Assembly: GCA_010024525.1 (NCBI GenBank) | Contig: RGGS01000076.1 | Location: forward strand, 1-6,494 | Direction of reading: 5' to 3' | DNA from: Verrucomicrobiota bacterium | GTDB lineage: Bacteria > Verrucomicrobiota > Verrucomicrobiia > Methylacidiphilales > Verrucolacustridaceae | DNA: 6,494 nt | Shown here: piece by piece, positions 1 to 5,031 of the stretch | How the letters are laid out: each line of letters begins with the position of its first letter | Numbering within the stretch: position 1 is the first letter of the stretch | The notes under the pieces: model-generated | Seen by the model: only the letters and a program-made list of their open reading frames with translations | Databases searched by the model: none | What the model was told of the DNA's origin: nothing | Translations under genes and position numbers: made by a program

Positions 1-68
1 GGTAGCTCAGTTGGTAGAGCAGGTGACTCTTAATCACTTGGTCCTAGGTTCGAGTCCTAGCCGGGGCA
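1..68 (+). tRNA. tRNA-Lys (anticodon CUU), 5'-truncated by the window edge
   Basis: The cloverleaf can be folded by eye. The D-arm follows the first bases. The anticodon stem GGTGA (22-26) pairs with TCACT (34-38) around the 7-nt loop CTCTTAA, which places anticodon CTT at 29-31 and reads the Lys codon AAG. The T-arm CTAGG / TTCGAGT / CCTAG spans 44-60. The 3' acceptor strand CCGGGGC (61-67) with discriminator A68 predicts a 5' strand GCCCCGG, of which only the last two bases are inside the window, so five bases are missing. CCA is not encoded, because ATC follows the acceptor strand. mscL begins about 45 nt downstream and no terminator is visible between them. Confidence 0.96.
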
Positions 69-113
69 TCGCCGAGGCCTCTCCAGTGGTTGCATCCCCG
101 GGCGGATGACATC

Positions 114-560
114 ATGATGGGGGAAGTGAGTTTTTGGCAAAACTTCAAAAAGTTCGCGATGCGGGGGAACGCCATGGATTTGGCCGTGGGGGTGGTGGTG
201 GGAGGTGCGTTTGGCAAGATTGTCTCCTCCTTGGTGAATGACGTTTTGCTTCCGCCCTTGGGGCTGGTGCTGGGAAAGGTGGATTTCAGCAACCTCTTTT
301 TTGTTCTGGGACCGGGTTCGTATCAGACGTTGGCGGAAGCTAAACAGGCAGGGGTTCCGGTCTTGGCCTACGGGGCTTTTTTGAGCTCCATTCTGGATTT
401 TGTCATCATTGCCTTGTCGATTTTTCTGGTCTTGCGATGGCTGGAAAAGCTGCGCTTGCTCCCATCCCTTGCGGTTCCGGTGGAGGAACCACCCCCGACC
501 CGCTCCGAACAGTTGTTGGAGGAAATCCGAAATGAACTCCGTGGCCGGGGCCGAAGCTAG
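114..560 (+). CDS. mscL: Large-conductance mechanosensitive channel MscL
   Basis: MscL is a homopentameric inner-membrane channel that opens under membrane tension and releases solutes during hypo-osmotic shock. The 148-residue product is close to the usual MscL length of about 130-150. It has the family signature almost intact: a short N-terminal amphipathic segment, FAMRGN (14-19), then a first membrane helix with DLAVGVVVGGAFGKIVSSLV (22-41) and the PPLG turn (47-50). A periplasmic loop follows (about 52-83), then a second hydrophobic helix (about 84-108) and a charged C-terminal helix SEQLLEEIRNEL (131-142), as in the MscL cytoplasmic bundle. I chose ATG 114; ATG 117 is equally possible. 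A TTG at 90 would add eight residues unlike any MscL N-terminus. The upstream Shine-Dalgarno sequence is weak. The last 29 nt overlap the following bactofilin gene, which argues for one transcript. Confidence 0.96.
   Translation: MMGEVSFWQNFKKFAMRGNAMDLAVGVVVGGAFGKIVSSLVNDVLLPPLGLVLGKVDFSNLFFVLGPGSYQTLAEAKQAGVPVLAYGAFLSSILDFVIIALSIFLVLRWLEKLRLLPSLAVPVEEPPPTRSEQLLEEIRNELRGRGRS
518..523 (+). promoter_or_regulatory. Shine-Dalgarno site inside mscL that sets the bactofilin start
   Basis: GGAGGA lies 8 nt before ATG 532, inside the last codons of mscL. It supports ATG 532 as the true start of the downstream bactofilin rather than the start at 400 offered by the longer open frame. It also implies that terminating mscL ribosomes and initiating bactofilin ribosomes compete or are coupled here. 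Confidence 0.7.
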
Positions 561-897
561 TTCTGCAAACTCGGAAATTCCGGGGTTTAGCCCCGGAACG
601 TTTTCAGTGTGGGGGGATATCCGGTTTTCGGCGGATGCTTTTTTGCGGGCGAAGGTGCAGGGAAACGTGCAAGCCGCCAGGAAACTCGTTCTGGATCCCC
701 TGGCCGAGGTTTCGGGTCGGGTGCAGGGGGGAGATGTCTGTGTTCAAGGAAAGATTGAGGGGGGCCTGGAGGCCATCGGACAGGTTTGGATCAAAGCCGG
801 GGCAAGGCTCCGCAAGCAGTGTGTTGCCCATTCGCTGAGAATTGAGCCAGGGGCGGATTTTTGCGGTGAATTAAAGGTGGGGGGCGGTCGGGCATGA
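532..897 (+). CDS. Short bactofilin-family (polymer-forming cytoskeletal) protein
   Basis: The 121-residue product shows the glycine- and valine-punctuated short repeats of a bactofilin right-handed beta-helix. Examples are FSVWGDIRFSADAFLRAKVQG (24-44), AEVSGRVQGGDVCVQGKIEG (58-77) and SLRIEPGADFCGEL (101-114). Bactofilins self-assemble without nucleotide into filaments that scaffold cell-wall or polarity factors at the membrane. The N-terminal 22 residues are low in complexity (Ser/Ala-rich) and lack the MF-x-K/R membrane-targeting start known from BacA-type bactofilins. It therefore may not bind the membrane alone. The open frame reaches back to 400, but that part reads mscL out of frame and looks spurious; ATG 532 has a good Shine-Dalgarno sequence. 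It overlaps mscL by 29 nt and the next bactofilin gene by 4 nt (ATGA). The repeats are more divergent than in the bactofilin at 1625-2104. The family call is firm; the cellular role is inferred. Confidence 0.85.
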   Translation: MNSVAGAEASSANSEIPGFSPGTFSVWGDIRFSADAFLRAKVQGNVQAARKLVLDPLAEVSGRVQGGDVCVQGKIEGGLEAIGQVWIKAGARLRKQCVAHSLRIEPGADFCGELKVGGGRA

Positions 898-1604
898 GCG
901 CGATCATTTCCAAGATTGAGGTTGCCTGTCCTGAATGCGGTTGCACCCAATGGGAGTCGGAAAACTTTCTTTCCACGGTTTGCCGCGGTTGTGGTTGCTA
1001 CTTCAAGTCACCCCGGGCTGCGGGGGAGAGGCGCCGCAAGGTAAAGCGGAAAGCCATCCAGAAGCGGGAGCTTAGCTGCGCTGATTGCGGCGCAGTTCAG
1101 GAAGTGGCTTTGGAGGCCCAGTCCTCCACCTGTCTTTCGTGTGGGCGACACTTGGAGTTGGGGCATCGGGAAATTCTGGGGGAGCACCTCGGGAATATCA
1201 GTTTGGAGGGGGAGTTAAGGATAGGTCCCAAGGGGAATTACGGGGGATCCAGAGCCCGGGCCGCCCGCATCATTCTGGAGGGGCGATCCAGCGGCTTTTT
1301 GGAGGCTCCCGAGTTTTTGCGGGTCAATGGCCAAGCACGGATCCGTTCCGGTGCGGCCGGGGGGCAATTAGAAATCCAACCGGGTAGTGTTTTGGAGTGC
1401 GGGGATCGTCTGGACTTTGTTTCAGGTCGAATTGAAGGCGAGCTTCGTTGTCCTGTGGCCCATTTTGACGGCCCCCTTTTTATTGGGCCCGCCGGGTCGG
1501 TGGTGGCCGGCAAGATCCAATTTCACGAACTGACGGTGGAACCGGGCGGGAAGATTCAGGGATGGGCCGAATCGCGTGCCGGGGAAGCGACTCCCGCGGA
1601 TTAG
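894..1604 (+). CDS. Bactofilin-like protein with two N-terminal zinc ribbons
   Basis: The 236-residue product has three visible parts. Zinc ribbon 1 has cysteines C12, C15, C30 and C33; zinc ribbon 2 has C62, C65, C80 and C83. Both have the identical spacing CxxC-14-CxxC and each pair ends in the Gly-rich knuckle typical of rubredoxin/zinc-ribbon folds. Between them lies a basic stretch RRRKVKRKAIQKR (46-58). From about residue 100 to 228 come beta-helix repeats of bactofilin type, for example NISLEGELRIGPKG (101-114), LEIQPGSVLECGDRL and LTVEPGGKIQGW. The likely role is a cytoskeletal polymer whose N-terminal ribbons bind zinc and perhaps a partner protein or nucleic acid; that role is inference. 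ATG 894 overlaps the stop of the previous bactofilin gene (ATGA), and a purine-rich stretch at 873-885 can serve as ribosome binding site. It is the last gene before the terminator at 1589-1631. Confidence 0.85.
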   Translation: MSAIISKIEVACPECGCTQWESENFLSTVCRGCGCYFKSPRAAGERRRKVKRKAIQKRELSCADCGAVQEVALEAQSSTCLSCGRHLELGHREILGEHLGNISLEGELRIGPKGNYGGSRARAARIILEGRSSGFLEAPEFLRVNGQARIRSGAAGGQLEIQPGSVLECGDRLDFVSGRIEGELRCPVAHFDGPLFIGPAGSVVAGKIQFHELTVEPGGKIQGWAESRAGEATPAD

Positions 1605-1631
1605 GTTGATCCGAGGGGGGAGTCTTATTTT
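1589..1631 (+). terminator. Rho-independent terminator of the mscL-bactofilin operon
   Basis: GACTCCC (1589-1595) pairs perfectly with GGGAGTC (1618-1624). An inner stem CGGA (1597-1600) / TCCG (1610-1613) with a 9-nt loop extends the hairpin across a small asymmetric internal loop. TTATTTT (1625-1631) follows at once on the + strand. On the - strand the hairpin is followed by GCTTCC, so it should act on the + operon only. It covers the last codons of the zinc-ribbon bactofilin and the stop of the convergent bactofilin. Confidence 0.75.
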
Positions 1632-2104
1632 CCGGACTTGGTGCCTAGGCGGCGAAAAACGGGCGAGAATTCTGGGGCGGCAGCTTTGCCCTCGATGGGG
1701 TCGGACCGGCCGCGGAAGGTGGCCGTTTCCGCCACGATGAATTTCGCCGTCCGAACATCGCCGAAAAGCTCCGCTTGATCGCACAGCTCAATCGATTCAG
1801 TGGCGGTGATGTTGCCCTGCACCTTGCCTTTGATGATCACCTTGGCCGCATGTATCTCGGCCTTGATCACAGCTTCCGCGCCAATCGATAGGGTTCCTTG
1901 GGAAATAATTTCCCCCTCGAAAGTTCCGTTAAATTCCAAACTGCCGTCAAAAGCCAGGGTCCCTTTGATCTCCACCTGATCGGTGATCAGAGCAGAGCGC
2001 GGAGAGATAGTTTCTATCCTCGCGGTGTCACTTTTGGACGCCTCCGGATAACTGAAAGTGGCATCCAAGCTGTCTGATTTACGGCCATTGGTTCGAGTAA
2101 ACAT
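1625..2104 (-). CDS. Canonical bactofilin (polymer-forming cytoskeletal protein)
   Basis: The product is 159 residues from the chosen start, a standard bactofilin size. The core (about 38-131) carries the classic pattern: ITDQVEIKGTL, GSLEFNGTFEGEI, GTLSIGAEAVIKAEI, AKVIIKGKVQGNI, ESIELCDQAELFGDV, KFIVAETATFRG. It is flanked by short polar, Pro-containing tails, as usual in the family. Starting at ATG 2104 the protein begins MFTRTNGRK. Caulobacter BacA likewise begins MFSK, and that Phe plus basic residues targets bactofilins to the membrane, so I prefer this start. An in-frame ATG at 2170 would add 22 residues with no obvious function. No Shine-Dalgarno sequence is correctly spaced from 2104 (an AGGAGG lies about 25 nt away), so initiation may be coupled to the leader ORF that ends 2 nt upstream, or leaderless. 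The gene converges on the mscL operon and shares its terminator region. Confidence 0.92.
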   Translation of the reverse strand: MFTRTNGRKSDSLDATFSYPEASKSDTARIETISPRSALITDQVEIKGTLAFDGSLEFNGTFEGEIISQGTLSIGAEAVIKAEIHAAKVIIKGKVQGNITATESIELCDQAELFGDVRTAKFIVAETATFRGRSDPIEGKAAAPEFSPVFRRLGTKSGK

Positions 2105-2106
2105 TT

Positions 2107-2211
2107 TTACATAATAACACGGAAATAACCCTCCTTGTAAAGCCTGGATTTGCTGGTTTGCATTTCGCATAGGGCGGGACTTTTCGGGGTTCTTGACACT
2201 GACAGCACCAC
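2107..2211 (-). CDS. Possible 34-residue leader ORF upstream of the bactofilin
   Basis: A GTG at 2211 opens a 34-codon frame beginning VVLSVSRTPK and ending YFRVIM. It stops with TAA at 2109-2107, just 2 nt before the bactofilin ATG at 2104. It is preceded by a perfect AGGAGG (2225-2220) with an 8-nt spacer, the strongest ribosome binding site in the window. The peptide has no recognisable domain, no membrane segment and no run of a single amino acid typical of an attenuator. The arrangement suggests translational coupling to the bactofilin. The alternative is that the SD is fortuitous and the bactofilin starts at ATG 2170 in another frame. Sequence shows the SD, the frame and the spacing; translation is inferred. 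Confidence 0.35.
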   Translation of the reverse strand: MVLSVSRTPKSPALCEMQTSKSRLYKEGYFRVIM

Positions 2212-2219
2212 GAACGCAA

Positions 2220-2225
2220 CCTCCT
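2220..2225 (-). promoter_or_regulatory. Strong Shine-Dalgarno site of the putative leader ORF
   Basis: On the - strand the sequence reads GGGAGGAGG, followed after 8 nt by GTG at 2211. This is a full match to the anti-SD core at ideal spacing. No ORF other than the 34-codon leader can use it. On the + strand the same bases read CCTCCTCCC, which cannot serve the rightward ATG at 2233. Confidence 0.45.
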
Positions 2226-2232
2226 CCCTTCC

Positions 2233-2559
2233 ATGATTCATCACCTTAAGTTGATTCAGTTAAAAGGGGGTCTCCCGGGATCCCGGGTGGAGGAGATCAT
2301 GGTGGAGAGCCGGATCCGAATCCTGAAAATTCAGGATGTCCTGAGCCTTGCTTGTGGGAAAAAGATACCGGTCAACGGCCATGACACCTTTCACGATCTT
2401 TTTCTGGCTTTGGAGTTTGAGAATAGTCTGAAACGGACGGCAGCTTTTGATCACCCCCTGTACCATCAATTTGAGGCGCAGGTTCTCAAGCCCAACGCAC
2501 AGAAAATCGAGGTGTTGGAGTTTGAAATGGATCCGGGCAAAGACGTCCGCTTTTCCTAG
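2233..2559 (+). CDS. Hypothetical small protein, family not recognised
   Basis: The open frame encodes 108 residues with balanced composition and codon use like its neighbours, so it is probably coding. I recognise no family. Visible features are an amphipathic, charged N-terminal half (SRVEEIMVESRIRILKIQD, 17-35), then GKKIPVNGHDTFHDLF (42-57) and an acidic C-terminus VLEFEMDPGKDVRF (94-107). There is no signal peptide, membrane helix or cysteine cluster. ATG 2233 has no Shine-Dalgarno sequence. ATG 2299 (residue 23, leaving 86 residues) or GTG 2302 sits just after GGAGGAG (2289-2295) and may be the real start. The gene ends 24 nt before the glycosyltransferase-like gene, so the two are likely co-transcribed. 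A long antisense frame overlaps it but looks like a shadow. Confidence 0.55.
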   Translation: MIHHLKLIQLKGGLPGSRVEEIMVESRIRILKIQDVLSLACGKKIPVNGHDTFHDLFLALEFENSLKRTAAFDHPLYHQFEAQVLKPNAQKIEVLEFEMDPGKDVRFS

Positions 2560-2583
2560 GCCGGCAAGGGCGGTTACAGCCCA

Positions 2584-3744
2584 ATGAAGAAGAGGGCGAT
2601 CGTCGGGGTCGGCCTGGCCGGGTTTCCTGAAAAAGCAGCGGGAAACTCCTGGGCCTTTCTTCAGTGGGGGTTGGGTCTGCGAGATCTTGGCTGGGATGTT
2701 TGGCTGGTTGAGTCGCTGCAAAAAAAAGAAATATTCAACGCGGCGGGCAAAGCCTGTCCGCTCTCTGAAAGTGTGAATTTGGCGCACTGGAAAAAACTTC
2801 TTCACGAAATCGGATGGGATGGCCGGGCCACGCTGTTGGCCGAGGGTGAAAACGTTGAGGAAAGAGGTTTGAGGGAGTTTGCACAGGGGGCGGACCTGTT
2901 CCTTAACCTGTCCGGACACTTCAAGCGTCCCGATTTGGTGGAGGGTGCTGCCGCCCGTGTCTATGTGGACCTTGACCCGGTGTTCACCCAGATCTGGGCG
3001 AAGGTTTATCAAAGTCCCATGAATTTTGCCGGTCACAATGGGTTCTGGAGTGTGGGGCTCTCCATGGGGCGGGGGGCGGTCATTCCCGATACGGGGCACG
3101 CATGGAAGCCTGTGCTTCCACCGGTATGCCGGCGATTTTGGACGGCCGATGCCGCGGGGCACCAGGCCAGTCCGGCGGCGGAGATGGGCCGGGGAAAGTG
3201 GACTACCGTCACGCATTGGTACGGATATGCGGCGGTGGAGTGGGAGGGCCGGGAATACGGCAACAAGGCGACAGAGTTTGCCAAGCTCCTAAAATGGCCA
3301 GAACGCACGGGGTTACGGCCTTGCGTGGTCACAGATCTGGGCAAGGGGGAGGAAAAGGAAAGCTTCATGAATGGCGGCTGGGAATTTCTTGAGCCCGGCC
3401 CGATTTGCTCGGACTGGAGGGAGTATCGGGCTTTTTTGGCGGCCAGCCGGGGGGAGTTTTCCCCGGCCAAATCCGGTTACGTGATCGCCCGGACGGGTTG
3501 GTTTAGTGATCGGAGTGTGCTGTATCTCTCCCTGGGAAGGCCGGTTCTCCTGCAGGAGACGGGATGGTCCCGCTGGTTGCCGGAGGGGTTGGGTTTAGTG
3601 GCTTTTGAAAATCCGGATGAGGCGGTGGAAAAAGCAAAACAGATAGAGGGTAACTACGAAGCCCACCAACGGGCGGCATTGAGCATCGCCGCGGAGCATC
3701 TGGACGCCACGCGGTCGATTCCAAGGGCCCTGGCATTCATTTAA
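2584..3744 (+). CDS. Glycosyltransferase-family (GT-B-like) protein
   Basis: The product is 386 residues. It begins with a strand-turn typical of a GT-B N-terminal Rossmann half: AIVGVGLAGFPEKAAGNSWAFLQWGLGLRDLGWDVWLVE (5-43), meaning a nucleotide-fold strand, a Gly-rich turn, then 'gl..lG..V.lve'. ADLFLNLSGHF (103-113) and ARVYVDLDP (124-132) fit later strands of that half. The C-terminal half has the segment FSPAKSGYVIARTGWFSDRS (292-311), then LSLGRPVLLQETGWS (315-329) and LPEGLGLVAFENPDEAVEK (332-350). That pattern is common in glycosyltransferase group 1 relatives, where it forms the donor-sugar-nucleotide site. No signal peptide or membrane segment is seen, so it should be cytoplasmic or peripheral. 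Donor and acceptor cannot be told; a role in envelope or surface glycan is a guess. ATG 2584 follows a weak AAGGGCGG (2567-2574). It ends 50 nt before the asd start. Activity is unproven; it could be a non-catalytic relative. Confidence 0.72.
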   Translation: MKKRAIVGVGLAGFPEKAAGNSWAFLQWGLGLRDLGWDVWLVESLQKKEIFNAAGKACPLSESVNLAHWKKLLHEIGWDGRATLLAEGENVEERGLREFAQGADLFLNLSGHFKRPDLVEGAAARVYVDLDPVFTQIWAKVYQSPMNFAGHNGFWSVGLSMGRGAVIPDTGHAWKPVLPPVCRRFWTADAAGHQASPAAEMGRGKWTTVTHWYGYAAVEWEGREYGNKATEFAKLLKWPERTGLRPCVVTDLGKGEEKESFMNGGWEFLEPGPICSDWREYRAFLAASRGEFSPAKSGYVIARTGWFSDRSVLYLSLGRPVLLQETGWSRWLPEGLGLVAFENPDEAVEKAKQIEGNYEAHQRAALSIAAEHLDATRSIPRALAFI

Positions 3745-3794
3745 ATGCGGGCACGCTCTTGGGCGCGGTAGGTCAACAGGGTAGGATAGAACTC

Positions 3795-4817
3795 ATGCAA
3801 CAGGGATACCGAGTAGCGGTTGTGGGAGTGACCGGAGCCGTGGGCCAGGAAATTTTGCGGGTCATGGAGCGCAGAAACTTCCCGGTGTCCGAGTTGATTC
3901 CTTTGGCCAGCGAGCGGTCGGCTGGCTCCGAGGTGGTCTTTCAGGGGAGGAAGATGAAGGTTCGAAAACTGGAGTCCTCAGCCTTTGAGGGAGTCCAGGT
4001 GGCTTTTTTCAGCGCTGGGGCCACGCGATCGCGCGAATTTATCCCCGCTGCCCGAAAGGCCGGGGCCGTGGTGGTGGATAATTCCTCCGCGTTTCGAATG
4101 GATCCCCATGTGCCCTTGGTGGTTCCGGAAGTGAATGGGGAACTCCTATCCCAAAAACCCGGATTGATCGCCAATCCCAACTGTTCCGCGGCGATCCTGG
4201 CGGTGGCGCTGGCGCCCCTCCACCGTGCCGCGGGCCTCGAAGGCGTGGTCGTGGCAACCTACCAGTCAGCCAGTGGGGCGGGGGCACGAGCGATGCAGGA
4301 ACTGGAGCATCAGGTCCGCGAATTTGCGGCAGGGAGGGAACCGAAGGCTGAGGTGTTCCCCCATGTTCTGGCTTTCAATCTCTTTTCGCACAACAGCCCG
4401 GTGGGCAAGGACGGCTACAACGAGGAGGAATCAAAAATGGTGGAGGAGACGAAAAAGATTTTTGGCCTCCCCGATCTGCGGATGACGCCGACTTGTGTGC
4501 GGGTAGCCGTGCCGCGTGCCCATTCGGAAGCGGTGGTGGCGAGGTTTGCCCGACCGCTTACGGTTGAGCAGGCCAGAGCCTTACTGGCCAAGGCCCCCGG
4601 TCTTCGGTTGGTGGATGATCCGCGAAAAAACCTTTTCCCCATGCCCAAAGATGCATCGGGGGATCTGGATGTCCTTGTGGGCAGGATTCGAGCCGTGCCC
4701 GGAGATGAATGCTCCCTGGCATTCTTTGTCAGCGGGGACCAATTATTGAAGGGGGCTGCCTGGAATGCCGTCCAGATTGCCGAAGAAATGGCCAAACTGG
4801 GTGGATTGCCCAGTTAG
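3795..4817 (+). CDS. asd: Aspartate-semialdehyde dehydrogenase
   Basis: Asd reduces L-aspartyl-4-phosphate to L-aspartate-4-semialdehyde with NADPH. This is the branch-point step toward diaminopimelate/lysine, threonine and methionine. The 340-residue product is full length. It shows the N-terminal dinucleotide-binding GVTGAVGQE (11-19) and SAGATRSREF (73-82). VVDNSSAFRMDPHVPLVVPEVN (93-114) follows. The active site ANPNCS contains nucleophile C130, then YQSASGAG (156-163), and the catalytic-base region VPRAHSE has H243. FFVSGDQLLKGAAWNA near the C-terminus is also typical. The length and lack of long insertions fit the Gram-positive-type/archaeal-like bacterial Asd subgroup rather than the E. 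coli type. I chose ATG 3795 because it gives a standard N-terminus; TTG 3759 would add 12 unconvincing residues. The ribosome binding site is weak (GGTAGGAT just upstream). It converges with the lipoprotein gene after only 19 nt. Confidence 0.97.
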   Translation: MQQGYRVAVVGVTGAVGQEILRVMERRNFPVSELIPLASERSAGSEVVFQGRKMKVRKLESSAFEGVQVAFFSAGATRSREFIPAARKAGAVVVDNSSAFRMDPHVPLVVPEVNGELLSQKPGLIANPNCSAAILAVALAPLHRAAGLEGVVVATYQSASGAGARAMQELEHQVREFAAGREPKAEVFPHVLAFNLFSHNSPVGKDGYNEEESKMVEETKKIFGLPDLRMTPTCVRVAVPRAHSEAVVARFARPLTVEQARALLAKAPGLRLVDDPRKNLFPMPKDASGDLDVLVGRIRAVPGDECSLAFFVSGDQLLKGAAWNAVQIAEEMAKLGGLPS

Positions 4818-4846
4818 GTTAAACAAAAGCAACGGCTTAGTGGCCG
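4818..4846 (-). terminator. Weak candidate terminator after the lipoprotein gene
   Basis: On the - strand CGGC (4846-4843) pairs with GCCG (4836-4833) around a 6-nt loop that contains the lipoprotein stop codon. TTGCTTTTGTTT follows. The stem is only four GC pairs, so this is a tentative call. No comparable hairpin is seen for asd on the + strand. Confidence 0.3.
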
Positions 4847-5025
4847 CCGGAACCGGGAATGGCGGATTGACCTTCCCATGAGGCGGGCTTGTTCCAAGGA
4901 AGAGTGCTGACACTCTGATCGTCCTTCGGAGTCCCGTCCGGATTCTTCCCGCTTCCTCCAGAGGCGCAACCGGAGATCAAAATCACGGTCAATAGCCCGC
5001 CAACCATCCACGCCATGGATTTCAT
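4837..5025 (-). CDS. Small predicted lipoprotein (62 residues)
   Basis: The N-terminus is a lipoprotein signal peptide: a basic start MK, a hydrophobic core MVGGLLTVILI (7-17) and the lipobox ISGC with the lipidated Cys at 20. Residues 2-3 after the Cys are Ala-Ser rather than Asp, so by the E. coli rule it would go to the outer membrane. The mature part is only 43 residues, Gly/Ser/Asp-rich, with one distinctive motif LPWNKPASWEG (42-52) and a Gly-rich end. I recognise no characterised family. ATG 5025 lies 6 nt after the stop of the membrane coiled-coil gene, with only a weak AAGAAA for ribosome binding, so coupled translation is likely. A second in-frame ATG at 5016 is possible. The tight linkage suggests the lipoprotein works with the coiled-coil protein across the periplasm; that is inference. 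Confidence 0.85.
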   Translation of the reverse strand: MKSMAWMVGGLLTVILISGCASGGSGKNPDGTPKDDQSVSTLPWNKPASWEGQSAIPGSGGH

Positions 5026-5031
5026 GATTTC

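Noticed and set aside
1..113. Integration (att) site at the tRNA 3' end
   Set aside because: No integrase gene, no repeated copy of the tRNA 3' end in the window and no change in gene character after the tRNA.
400..531. N-terminal extension of the first bactofilin back to 400
   Set aside because: These codons read mscL in another frame, giving Cys/Trp/Arg-rich sequence without domain character. ATG 532 has the SD.
2193..2198. Perfect TTGACA on the + strand before the gene at 2233
   Set aside because: No -10-like hexamer lies 16-18 nt downstream (the position reads GCAACC), so it is not supported as a promoter.
2260..3216. 318-codon open frame on the - strand opposite the small hypothetical gene and the glycosyltransferase
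   Set aside because: It is Arg/Pro-rich with no domain pattern and opposes two + frames of better composition. This is a typical GC-driven shadow.
3733..3748. Inverted repeat GCATT / AATGC around CATTTAAATG at the glycosyltransferase stop
   Set aside because: A 5-bp AT-rich stem without a U-tract is too weak for a terminator, and nothing suggests an operator.
4844..4865. CCGCC / GGCGG inverted repeat in the 3' end of the lipoprotein gene
   Set aside because: It lies within coding sequence, has a 12-nt loop and is not followed by a U-tract on the + strand; probably incidental to GC-rich codons.
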